Origin: JBEKYH01 sp049511115
Lineage (GTDB): Bacteria > Planctomycetota > Phycisphaerae > Tepidisphaerales > Tepidisphaeraceae
Length of the DNA stretch: 12,382 nucleotides
Assembly: GCA_049511115.1 (NCBI GenBank)
Contig: JBEKYH010000100.1
Span: 1 to 12,382, forward strand
Direction: 5' to 3'
The position numbers and the translations under genes are program-made. Positions 1-6,685 of this stretch are shown piece after piece; within the stretch, counting starts at the first letter, position 1; the number at the start of each line of letters is the position of its first letter. The notes under the pieces are model-generated. The model saw only the letters and a list, made by a program, of their open reading frames with translations. It made no database searches and was not told the origin of the DNA.

Positions 1-80
1 AGCTGCCGGGGCGGTCGCGAAGGTACGCAATTGTCGTGTACCCGACGGAATCGCATTGGCAGTTTACCGCGAGGTATGGG

Positions 81-842
81 ATGACCACTGGTAGCCCAGC
101 AATTGATCTCTTCAATGAAATCATTCTTGCTTTATTGGAACAATTTGAGCGAGCGGCGTTTCCAGACGGTGGGCTGGAAGACTGCGAAGGCGAAGCCGGA
201 CGGGTGTATAATGAGGAGCTTAAGAGGCCGTATGTGTGCGAATTAATTGCCGATGTCGTATCCGGCAGGTGGAAGCTCGGCACGTCCCAAGAAGAAATAT
301 CCGAGCGTTTGGGCATTTTCGCAGACCGGGGCTGGGTAAGTCGCGCGTTGCATCAAGGTGGTCCGTTGTCGCTCGACATCTACATGCGGCTGCGGTGCTG
401 CCCGACGCGACCGGTTGACTGGGAGCCCGATATCGACGAACTGAAGGCGGACATGGACCGCAGTGCGTTTATTGGCGTCGCGAGGTTTTTCGCAGCACGG
501 ATCACGGACCGTCCGACATTATCGCCGCAACGGCTTAACGAGTTGAATTACGAGTTGATATGCGAGATGTTCGGTAGCTTGTCAACTTGGCTGCCTGGAC
601 ACGTTCGCCACGATGAGGAGATGGCAAGGCAGATTGTCGGACGTGTGTGCAGCGATAACCGGCGGAATGTGAATCCGTCTTGGCAGGTGGGTTCAAAGCG
701 GCGGCAGATTGAAGCGGAAATGAAGCGATTGACCTCGGATCAGGTTGCGGCGTTTGACCACCTGAGCCAATTGCAGCGCGATTGGTTTGATGTATTTGTG
801 GCAGCGCATCGCGTGATTCTCGATTTGAAAGGCAGTGAATGA
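81..842 (+). CDS. Hypothetical protein with a putative helix-turn-helix segment
   Basis: Encodes 253 aa from ATG 81, chosen because GAGG (71-74) lies 6 bases upstream. The frame is open to the window's left edge and a GTG at 36 is an alternative, so an N-terminal extension is possible. Residues about 66-104 resemble a Cro/XRE-like helix-turn-helix: a helix beginning TSQEEISERLGI, a short turn, then a WVSRAL recognition-like helix and a third helix SLDIYMRL. This suggests DNA binding, possibly regulatory. The rest is mostly helical and charged, and no catalytic motif or membrane segment was recognised. The stop codon overlaps the next start (ATGA at 839-842), so the two are probably translationally coupled. 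The family was not recognised and the HTH call is by eye only. Confidence 0.7.
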   Translation: MTTGSPAIDLFNEIILALLEQFERAAFPDGGLEDCEGEAGRVYNEELKRPYVCELIADVVSGRWKLGTSQEEISERLGIFADRGWVSRALHQGGPLSLDIYMRLRCCPTRPVDWEPDIDELKADMDRSAFIGVARFFAARITDRPTLSPQRLNELNYELICEMFGSLSTWLPGHVRHDEEMARQIVGRVCSDNRRNVNPSWQVGSKRRQIEAEMKRLTSDQVAAFDHLSQLQRDWFDVFVAAHRVILDLKGSE

Positions 843-1243
843 TGAGCATGACCGCTGCCCAAATACTGATGATTCTGCAAGGTGATGCGCCAGCGGAACT
901 AAAAGAAAGGTTTCTACAAGAAGCTGACGACCCGCAAAGCCATGTGCGGGCTACGTTGATCGCGGTGGAAAAGTGGGCGAAGGCGGAACTAAATACAAAT
1001 TGTCCATCGCCGGATATTGCCGACGACGGCGGCCAATCTGCGATTCCAATTCCCACATACCGCGTTGTTCGGAAGGCTGCACTTTGGGACGATGAGGAGA
1101 AGCAAGCGACGCCAGCCGATTTGGTGGATTACATTCGCGGCTTAGCTAAGCCCGAGGCGATTGAATTGGTTAAGAAGGCATTAACAGATCCCGCGTCCAA
1201 ATTGTCGGAAATTCTCAACCGCATGACAGAAAAAGAGAAATAG
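839..1243 (+). CDS. Small protein with two copies of a shared ~44-residue motif
   Basis: Encodes 134 aa. The start ATG 839 overlaps the upstream stop by four bases, with AAAGG at 828-832; an in-frame ATG at 848 is possible. The protein holds two ungapped copies of one motif, at residues about 5-48 and 91-131. Shared columns are T1, G11, A13, E16, D27, P28, S30 and L36. The next gene carries a third copy. The pattern (a helix ending in a YLxG-like turn, a second helix, then DPxS and a third helix) loosely recalls short helical domains of anti-sigma-like proteins, but it has no zinc ligands. The linker (about 49-90) is acidic and low in structure. No enzyme motif, signal peptide or membrane segment is seen. 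A protein-protein interaction role is only a guess. Confidence 0.72.
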   Translation: MMSMTAAQILMILQGDAPAELKERFLQEADDPQSHVRATLIAVEKWAKAELNTNCPSPDIADDGGQSAIPIPTYRVVRKAALWDDEEKQATPADLVDYIRGLAKPEAIELVKKALTDPASKLSEILNRMTEKEK

Positions 1244-1306
1244 CAGCTTTCGGCCTATTGAAAAGAGTTAAGGCGCTAACAAACGCGTTGACATTTCGGC
1301 GACGGT

Positions 1307-1816
1307 ATGGCTTCCTTAAGGAGTATTCATTCCAAATCGTTGCCGAATCCGATGTCCGATCCCATCAAAGATGATGCCAACCAGCCGTCCCTTACAGCCA
1401 AGGATGTCGCCGATTACCTTGGAGGTAAAGCTACGACGGAACAGACTCGCCTAATCCGGGAGGCGATGGATGATCCAAATTCGCAGCTTCATGAATGGTT
1501 AAAGGGCGTTGAGGGTTGGGCAAGATCATCCCTTTCGAGTGGGAAGCCTGACAGGTTGGGTGTCCGCAACTCCCCTGCAATAGAAAATCTAACCGCATTG
1601 CTTCATTTCATCCAGGCAAAACGGACCGAGAGAATTCTGACTGACGACGATTTCTCATACATCGTCGCAAAAGCGGAAATTCCTAATTTTAACGACCTTC
1701 CGCGTACATCAGGACAAGCTATCGTCGTTGCCTCGCGAGTCACCAGCGCACTCCTAGATTTGCACCCGGAACTTGCTGAAGAAGTTGCCAAATTCGGGCA
1801 GTCGCGTTCCGTCTGA
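1307..1816 (+). CDS. Hypothetical protein sharing the repeated motif of its upstream neighbour
   Basis: Encodes 169 aa from ATG 1307. ATG 1352 (starting MSDPIKDD) is an equally plausible start giving 154 aa, and neither has a clear Shine-Dalgarno sequence. Residues about 30-73 align without gaps to both repeats of the 134-aa neighbour, including G11, A13, E16, the DPxS stretch and a terminal VExWA also found in that neighbour's first copy. The C-terminal half (about 85-169) is predicted helical and has no recognised motif. It is separated from the upstream gene by 63 bases, so it may be a later member of the same transcription unit. The repeated motif suggests domain duplication or gene duplication with divergence. 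The function is unknown. Confidence 0.68.
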   Translation: MASLRSIHSKSLPNPMSDPIKDDANQPSLTAKDVADYLGGKATTEQTRLIREAMDDPNSQLHEWLKGVEGWARSSLSSGKPDRLGVRNSPAIENLTALLHFIQAKRTERILTDDDFSYIVAKAEIPNFNDLPRTSGQAIVVASRVTSALLDLHPELAEEVAKFGQSRSV

Positions 1817-1842
1817 TCAAATCAACTCAATAATTCTCATCG

Positions 1843-1861
1843 CTGTGGCCGCGAGCCACAG
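1843..1861. other. Small hairpin between two genes
   Basis: CTGTGGC (1843-1849) and GCCACAG (1855-1861) form a perfect 7-bp stem with a 5-base loop. It lies 27 bases after the stop of the motif-bearing protein and ahead of the SprT-like gene. No T-run follows, so it is not a standard intrinsic terminator. It could be an mRNA-end structure or an operator-like palindrome. Confidence 0.35.
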
Positions 1862-1928
1862 GGCACGCCCATTCCGTATGTGACAATCCCCTCATCGATC
1901 CATCGTGATCGAAAAGGAGATTTCAGCG

Positions 1929-2675
1929 ATGTCACAAAACATCCTTCATGCTGCGGTCAAAGGCGATATGGCATTGGCCATAGCTGGCACTCGACCGGCG
2001 ACAGAATTGATGACGGAGGTTCCGTTCGTTGGGTTTAATCCCGACGGCTCCGGCATGTCCGGCCATGAAGGCAGCATTTACCAAGACCTGGCTTGCCATC
2101 AGCGGGCGGAGACTTGGTTCGGCAAGGATTTGAGCGTCAACCTTCAGAGTTGGGCCGTGCGATTTATCGTGGAGTTTAATCTCGACGTTTGCGAAGTCGC
2201 CCTGCGGATCGACGCGCTGCCGTGCTCGCGGTTTGGTCACTTCCGCGTCGGTCACAATGGATTTGGTTTGAAGGGCGAAATCGCGCTCAACAGCCGCTAC
2301 CTCAGCAATCGTCCATTCTGGCAAGTGTTGGGGACGCTGCTGCATGAATTGCTGCACGCTTGGCAACATGCGCACGGAAATCCAAGCCGACGGGATCATC
2401 ACAACGACGAGTTCCGGCGCAAGGCGCATGAGTGCGGGCTGAACATTGATAAGCGCGGTGTCACTGGCTACTCGGCCAATAGTCGATTCAAAGACCTGCT
2501 GCGTGAAAACGGTGTCGCGGTTCCCGACGGCGAGTATGTGCCGATGGGGGAGCGGCTGCGGGGAAATTCCAAACTGAAAAAGTGGTCATGCGGCTGCACG
2601 AATGTTCGCTGCGGCGTCGGCGATTTTCGCGCCCAGTGCCTCAAGTGCGGGAAGGTGTTCCAAGCGGTGAATTGA
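1929..2675 (+). CDS. SprT-like zinc metalloprotease
   Basis: Encodes 248 aa from ATG 1929, preferred over the upstream in-frame GTG 1905 because AAGGAG (1914-1919) sits 9 bases before it. The active-site motif HELLH is at residues 139-143, followed by a candidate third zinc ligand H158 in a HHNDEF context, the usual layout of the SprT/Spartan-like family. A C-terminal zinc ribbon with C221, C223, C228, C237 and C240 also fits that family. SprT-like proteases cleave proteins, and the eukaryotic members degrade DNA-protein crosslinks. The substrate of this plasmid- or element-type member is unknown. There is no signal peptide or membrane helix, so it should be cytoplasmic. The roughly 90-residue N-terminal region has no recognised motif. 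It opens the operon that continues with the ParB-like gene 63 bases downstream. Confidence 0.85.
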   Translation: MSQNILHAAVKGDMALAIAGTRPATELMTEVPFVGFNPDGSGMSGHEGSIYQDLACHQRAETWFGKDLSVNLQSWAVRFIVEFNLDVCEVALRIDALPCSRFGHFRVGHNGFGLKGEIALNSRYLSNRPFWQVLGTLLHELLHAWQHAHGNPSRRDHHNDEFRRKAHECGLNIDKRGVTGYSANSRFKDLLRENGVAVPDGEYVPMGERLRGNSKLKKWSCGCTNVRCGVGDFRAQCLKCGKVFQAVN

Positions 2676-2738
2676 TGGTTCCGTTTCTGAATGAGCGGTT
2701 GTCCGCGTTCTGACGGATTTCGGATGGCGAGGTGTTTT

Positions 2739-3566
2739 ATGACGCAAGAACAAATCCAATATCTGCCGCTTGAGCGGATCGCAGTTGCTCCCCAGGTGCG
2801 CGAGCATTTCAACGAAGAGTCGTTGCTCGGCTTGGCCCAAAGCCTGCGTGAAGTCGGGTTGCAACAGCCGATTCGGGTCCGGCGCGACGGCGATAAGTTT
2901 GTGGTCGTTGACGGCGAGCGGCGTCTGCGTGCTGCTCGCAAGGCCGGGTTTGCGACGGTTGCCGTCATCATTGAAGAGAAGGAACTGTGCAGCGCCGAAG
3001 TCATTCTTCGCCAGCTTGTCGCCAACTGCCAACGGGATGACCTGGGACCGTTGGAGGCAGCGCGGGCTATCGACCTGCTGATGAAACAATCGCAATGGTC
3101 GGCGACGGAAACCGCTTCCAAACTTGGCCTGTCCAATGCGGCCATAACACGGGCTTTGTCGCTGCTGTCATTGCCGGAAGCGATTCGCCAGCACGTCGAA
3201 AGGGGCGAGATTCGGCCAAGCGCGGCGTGTCAATTGGCCAGTGTTGAGGATGCTGAGAAACAAGCAAGCCTGACTCGGCAACTGGTTGACGGAACACTGA
3301 CGCGCGACGCGCTAGTCGGAAAACTAAGAGCGGAGCGACATCAATCTGAGGCGCGCACAAGCACGCGGCCAACGCGGGCCAGCGCCAAACTGAATGGCGG
3401 TCGGTCGATAACGATCATCGCGCCCGCGCTCACCCTGGAAACACTCATTGAGACCCTCGAAGGCGTTCTCAATCGTGCAAGGCATGTGCGCTCCAAGGGC
3501 ACCTCTCTCAAAGAGTTCATCAAATTACTAAGGGGGCACAACTTTTCCTGGACGGTGACACCATGA
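2739..3566 (+). CDS. ParB/RepB/Spo0J-family DNA-binding protein
   Basis: Encodes 275 aa from ATG 2739, with GAGG (2729-2732) 6 bases upstream; in-frame ATGs at 2691 and 2724 are less well supported. The N-terminal ParB domain is clear: LPLERI at 9-14, the nucleotide-binding motif DGERRLRAA at 58-66, and the second box ANCQRDDLGPLEAA at about 95-108. A helix-turn-helix follows at about 120-145 (SATETASKLGLSNAAITRAL). The C-terminus (about 226-266) is helical and may mediate dimerisation. ParB proteins bind parS-like sites and spread or clamp on DNA. No ParA partner is encoded nearby, so this may be a regulator or a stand-alone element-maintenance factor rather than a full partition system. Its stop overlaps the start of the next small gene (ATGA, 3563-3566). 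Confidence 0.88.
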   Translation: MTQEQIQYLPLERIAVAPQVREHFNEESLLGLAQSLREVGLQQPIRVRRDGDKFVVVDGERRLRAARKAGFATVAVIIEEKELCSAEVILRQLVANCQRDDLGPLEAARAIDLLMKQSQWSATETASKLGLSNAAITRALSLLSLPEAIRQHVERGEIRPSAACQLASVEDAEKQASLTRQLVDGTLTRDALVGKLRAERHQSEARTSTRPTRASAKLNGGRSITIIAPALTLETLIETLEGVLNRARHVRSKGTSLKEFIKLLRGHNFSWTVTP

Positions 3567-3730
3567 AACTTAATCGTGATGCGCAAATGCGATTGCACGG
3601 GGCAATCGCCGCCATCGTGCATTTCCTGCTGATCCGAATAGTCGGCGAAACCATGGCATCCGGCGTGATGAAGATGGCGCGAGCCTGGGCGAGGCTGACC
3701 AAGGACAAACAGAATTCGACCAATGATTGA
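3563..3730 (+). CDS. 55-aa hypothetical protein overlapping its neighbours
   Basis: The start ATG 3563 overlaps the ParB-like stop by four bases, and the stop TGA (3728-3730) is 35 bases before the ATPase start. The peptide begins MKLNRDAQMR and has a moderately hydrophobic stretch at about 13-27, then a basic, helical tail ending KDKQNSTND. This exact fit between two confident genes, filling almost the whole gap, is the main support for it being real. No family was recognised. It could be a small accessory protein for the ParB-like protein or the coupling ATPase, perhaps weakly membrane-associated. No direct evidence for function is visible. Confidence 0.6.
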   Translation: MKLNRDAQMRLHGAIAAIVHFLLIRIVGETMASGVMKMARAWARLTKDKQNSTND

Positions 3731-3765
3731 CGAACGGGGCGATTGTTCGCCCAAGGACGCAAGCC

Positions 3766-5265
3766 ATGTGGCCATTCCAAAAAAAGCAAAGTACGCCACC
3801 GGCCATTGTGCCGCTTGAGCCATGGAATCTTTCGACGCCGTTGCTGTGGTTTTCGTCAAACGACAATTGGAATATTTCCAATGCCATCGAGGGCACGCTC
3901 GTACTCGGTGCCACCGGCAGCGGCAAAACCAGCGGTAGCGGACGGGAACTGGCCCTGGCACTGCTTTACGAAGGATTCGGCGGCTTGGTGCTGACGGCGA
4001 AGAGCGACGAACGCGCGTTGTGGGAGTCCTACTGCCGCGAAGCCGGTAGGCTAAATGACCTGTTGGTGTTCGGTCCAGCGGAATCGTTGCGATTTAATTT
4101 CCTCGATTTTGAATTGCAGCGTAAAGGCGTCGGCGCCGGGCTGACCGAGAACATCGTCAACCTCTTTTCCACAGTGCTTGAAATCGCCGAGCGTAATTCC
4201 GGCAAGGGTGGCCGCGAAGATGAGGGCTATTGGCGACGCGCCAATCGGCAGCTTTGCCGGAATCTGGTTGATCTGCTCGTTCTGGCCAGGGGCCGAATCA
4301 GCGTCCCGGACCTTTATCGCCTGGTGATAACGGCACCGATTTCGATGGATCAAATTCGCTCGGTTGAGTGGAAGGAAAAATCCTTCCTGTTTCGATGCCT
4401 CGCGGAAGCGGACAAGCAGCCGAAAACGCCGCAACGACTTCGGGACTTTGAGATTGTCGCCGATTATTTTCTCCTGGAGTATCCAACCTTGAGCGACAAG
4501 ACGCGCAGCGTCATTGTGTCCACCTTCACGTCAATGGTGGACGTGCTTAATCGCGGCATTCTGCGCGAGCTTTTTTGCACGGATACAAACGTGACGCCGG
4601 AGGTCTGTCAGGGCGGTGAGATTATTCTTATCGACCTGGCGGTGAAAGAATTTGCCGAGATCGGGCAGTTCGCCCAGGTGCTTTGGAAGTATGCGTTTCA
4701 GCGGAGCATAGAGCGCCGCGACGTGACGACAAGCCCACGGCCTGTCTTTTTGTGGGCCGATGAGGCGCAGCACTTTGTCACCAGCTATGACTCGATGTTC
4801 CAGACGACTTGCCGGTCGGCGCGGGTGGCGACGGTGCTGCTCAGTCAGAACGTCAGCAATTTCTACGCCGCGTTCGGCGGCAATGAAAGAGGAAAGGCCG
4901 AAGCGGATAGTCTCTTTGGCAACCTGAATACGAAGATATTTCACGCCAACGGCGACCCGGTAACGAACCAGTGGGCATCGACGTTGATCGGTCGCACACG
5001 GCAGTTCTTCGTCAACGCCAGTAGCAGCAATCAAGGGGCGGATTGGATGTCGGCAATATCGGGTTTCGGGGAAACGCCGCAGACCAGCTCCGGCGTAAGT
5101 GAAAGTTACGAATTTGATGTCCAGCCAAGTGCCTTTACCAGCCTCCGCACCGGCGGGCCCGCGCATTATGGGACTGTCGATTCCATCGTGTTTCAAAACG
5201 GCAAGGTGTTCAAAGCGTCGGGCAAAAATTGGCTGCCCACGTCGTTTCGGCAAAAGCGGCAGTGA
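3766..5265 (+). CDS. VirD4/TraG-like P-loop ATPase (type IV coupling-protein family)
   Basis: Encodes 499 aa from ATG 3766, supported by AAGGA (3753-3757) 8 bases upstream; the in-frame TTG 3727 would add 13 residues. Walker A is GATGSGKT at 48-55 and Walker B is FLWADEAQ at 328-335 with D332 and E333. LLSQNVSNF at about 358-366 matches the sensor region, and the segment around 385-410 (GNLNTKIFHANGD, then TNQWASTLIGR) is typical of the TraM-recognition half of VirD4/TraG proteins. Family members are hexameric motors that deliver DNA or proteins to a transfer channel. This one lacks the usual N-terminal transmembrane helices, so any membrane link would need a partner, perhaps the next gene's product. 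No relaxase or type IV secretion genes are visible, so a role in conjugation is not shown. Confidence 0.87.
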   Translation: MWPFQKKQSTPPAIVPLEPWNLSTPLLWFSSNDNWNISNAIEGTLVLGATGSGKTSGSGRELALALLYEGFGGLVLTAKSDERALWESYCREAGRLNDLLVFGPAESLRFNFLDFELQRKGVGAGLTENIVNLFSTVLEIAERNSGKGGREDEGYWRRANRQLCRNLVDLLVLARGRISVPDLYRLVITAPISMDQIRSVEWKEKSFLFRCLAEADKQPKTPQRLRDFEIVADYFLLEYPTLSDKTRSVIVSTFTSMVDVLNRGILRELFCTDTNVTPEVCQGGEIILIDLAVKEFAEIGQFAQVLWKYAFQRSIERRDVTTSPRPVFLWADEAQHFVTSYDSMFQTTCRSARVATVLLSQNVSNFYAAFGGNERGKAEADSLFGNLNTKIFHANGDPVTNQWASTLIGRTRQFFVNASSSNQGADWMSAISGFGETPQTSSGVSESYEFDVQPSAFTSLRTGGPAHYGTVDSIVFQNGKVFKASGKNWLPTSFRQKRQ

Positions 5266-5345
5266 CGGTTGAGTGATTTCAAACGGCGTACATGCCGTCG
5301 GCAGACAGACTGCGCGCTCATTGGGCCATGTTTTGGAGTTCAGTT

Positions 5346-5930
5346 ATGCAACAGAATCAAAAACCAAATTCATCGGGACAGCCCGACTCCGGCGCGAATT
5401 GGCCGGGCGTGTTCATGGAGGCGCTGGCGTTCAGCGTGGCCGTCTTTCTCCGGCGGCGCTTCGGGGATCGCTATGTCGGCGTGCATGGAGCAATCGCCGC
5501 CGGATTGATTCTGTTCATCGCCGCATCGTGCCGGGACTCCGACGCGCCGCCGATGTTCATTTTTCTGGCGGCTTATCTTTGCATGTGCGCCCGCGCTCGA
5601 GCGGGTGTCCTGCGTCGCCGGTTACAAGGACTGAGTACGAGCCATTCGCGCTATAACGGGTGGCCCCGCGTGATGCGGTTCTTCCCGCATTGGAATGAGG
5701 TCAGCGTCAAACGATTTGTGGAACCGGGGATGGCATTCGTCGCCGCCATCCTGGCCTACGTCATTAGTGTGCCGTTGGGTTTGTACCTGATGGTTGCGGC
5801 GATGTCATTGTTCGTTACGTCGCAAATGATCGAACTGCGTAACCGCAAATTAGCCCTCGATATGCACGATGCCGTCATCGAAGCCCAGGAACGGGCGGAG
5901 CGTTTCCGCTCGTTTCGTGGTGAGCGCTGA
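5346..5930 (+). CDS. Multi-pass membrane protein of unknown function
   Basis: Encodes 194 aa from ATG 5346, chosen over an in-frame ATG at 5292 because GGAG (5335-5338) is 7 bases upstream. Hydrophobic segments lie at about 44-62, 69-82, 126-142 and 144-160, suggesting three or four membrane helices, with arginine-rich loops (residues 36-42 and 83-93) and a charged helical C-terminal tail (about 163-194). No enzymatic motif was recognised. Its place directly after the coupling-type ATPase, which has no membrane anchor of its own, suggests it could be that ATPase's membrane partner. This is inference from position only. Its stop overlaps an alternative start of the next gene (TGATG at 5928-5932). 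Confidence 0.75.
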   Translation: MQQNQKPNSSGQPDSGANWPGVFMEALAFSVAVFLRRRFGDRYVGVHGAIAAGLILFIAASCRDSDAPPMFIFLAAYLCMCARARAGVLRRRLQGLSTSHSRYNGWPRVMRFFPHWNEVSVKRFVEPGMAFVAAILAYVISVPLGLYLMVAAMSLFVTSQMIELRNRKLALDMHDAVIEAQERAERFRSFRGER

Positions 5931-5950
5931 TGACGGCGGAAAGGAGTTCT

Positions 5951-6241
5951 ATGGCTCGTGATTCTCCGGCTCCCAAGATCGGTTCCGGCCACGCCGAAGC
6001 GATGTTTCGGCAAGGCCTCAGTGAGCTTCGGGGTGCGCTCTACCCCGACTCAAACGTGGCGCAACCCGCGCAGTACGGTTTGTACGGTACGCGGACGCCT
6101 GGCGAGGTCGCGGACTCGCGAAAAGAAAGCGCCCGCGACATGAACGAAGAACCCAAGTCGGTCCTTGAGGACCGGCTGGAAATGATCGGACCGCCCCGCG
6201 AAGAACCGGGGCGCGACGATAAAACCCTCGACAAGGAGTAA
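5951..6241 (+). CDS. 96-aa hydrophilic hypothetical protein
   Basis: Encodes 96 aa from ATG 5951, with a near-ideal GGAAAGGAG (5938-5946) ending 4 bases upstream; ATG 5930 would add 7 residues and overlap the previous stop. The protein is charged and rich in Pro, Glu, Asp and Arg, with no hydrophobic segment. The core (about 18-58) contains MFRQGLSELRGALYP and then YGLYGTRTPGEVADSR, which has the look of a conserved block and recalls, from memory only, small proteins in planctomycete elements. The acidic C-terminal tail is probably disordered. It is in the same operon as the coupling-type ATPase and the membrane protein. The function is unknown. Confidence 0.72.
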   Translation: MARDSPAPKIGSGHAEAMFRQGLSELRGALYPDSNVAQPAQYGLYGTRTPGEVADSRKESARDMNEEPKSVLEDRLEMIGPPREEPGRDDKTLDKE

Positions 6242-6243
6242 CC

Positions 6244-6369
6244 ATGTTCTCTGCAATTTTTTTCATGGCGGCAGGTGTTGGCATCTACAAGATGGCCACT
6301 CGCGTAAAGCAGAATCCCGGGCCAGTGATCGACCTGGGCCGGGCCATCAAGAACCTCCTGCACAAATAG
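6244..6369 (+). CDS. 41-aa small hydrophobic protein ending the operon
   Basis: ATG 6244 lies 2 bases after the preceding stop and has AAGGAG (6233-6238) 5 bases upstream, the best-spaced Shine-Dalgarno sequence in the operon. The 41 residues start MFSAIFFMAAGVGIYKMATR: a short hydrophobic helix (about 2-15) followed by a basic, amphipathic tail (IDLGRAIKNLLHK). It could be a small single-pass or peripheral membrane protein. The strong terminator begins 26 bases after its stop, so it is the last gene of the unit. No family was recognised. Its length would hide it from most automatic gene callers. Confidence 0.65.
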   Translation: MFSAIFFMAAGVGIYKMATRVKQNPGPVIDLGRAIKNLLHK

Positions 6370-6394
6370 GCTGGTGGTTCGGGATGCAAGGTTT

Positions 6395-6439
6395 CGGCGG
6401 GGTCGGCGAGCGAGCGCCGCCCCGCCGATTTTCTTTTTT
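6395..6439 (+). terminator. Strong Rho-independent terminator
   Basis: CGGCGGGG (6395-6402) and CGGCG (6404-6408) pair with CGCCG (6415-6419) and CCCCGCCG (6420-6427): 13 GC-rich base pairs with one bulged T and a 6-base loop. ATTTTC and a run of six T (6434-6439) follow. It ends the 1929-6369 operon and isolates it from the recombination module. Confidence 0.93.
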
Positions 6440-6467
6440 AATCAAGAATTATTTTTCTACCTCTGCC

Positions 6468-6683
6468 ATGCGTCGATCCGAAGTCCATCGTGACCCCAAG
6501 ACCCCCGCGCGGACCCGCGCGGTGGCATTGCCGCCCGGCACTCCTCCCTGGATCACGATGGAACTCATCCGCGACACCATTGAAGTTTGGTCACCATTTT
6601 ACAAATCTCCGATTTCACTTGACGAGGCTGTTACAATTCTCCGTGGCGTCGGCCAGTTATTCGATTGTCTCTCGCGGAGATAA
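6468..6683 (+). CDS. 71-aa small protein paired with the recombinase
   Basis: Encodes 71 aa from ATG 6468. The frame is open further upstream but would cross the terminator, and no good Shine-Dalgarno precedes 6468, so the start is uncertain (ATG 6558 is another option). The N-terminus is basic and proline-rich (RRSEVHRDPKTPARTR). The C-terminal half is helical: WITMELIRDTIEVWSPFY, then SLDEAVTILRGVGQLFDCL. Its stop is 2 bases before the recombinase start, so the two are almost certainly co-transcribed. Small basic or helical proteins next to serine integrases are often recombination directionality factors or regulators. That is a hypothesis here. The pattern recalls, from memory, a small protein commonly found beside planctomycete recombinases. 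Confidence 0.72.
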   Translation: MRRSEVHRDPKTPARTRAVALPPGTPPWITMELIRDTIEVWSPFYKSPISLDEAVTILRGVGQLFDCLSRR

Positions 6684-6685
6684 AC

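Noticed and set aside
2468..3145. 225-aa minus-strand open frame
   Set aside because: It crosses two confident + strand genes (SprT-like and ParB-like) and has no recognisable motif.
4531..5253. 240-aa minus-strand open frame
   Set aside because: It is antisense to the coupling-type ATPase, with no recognisable domain or start signal.
5269..5656. Two overlapping short open frames in the gap and start of the membrane-protein gene
   Set aside because: They overlap the membrane-protein gene in other frames, have no good ribosome binding site, and show no hydrophobic or domain pattern.
6384..6467. N-terminal extension of the 71-aa gene
   Set aside because: It would be translated through a strong intrinsic terminator hairpin and T-run.
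6504..6522. Tandem CCCGCGCGG pair separated by A
   Set aside because: It is inside the 71-aa coding region and is explained by proline, alanine and arginine codons; no separate role is supported.
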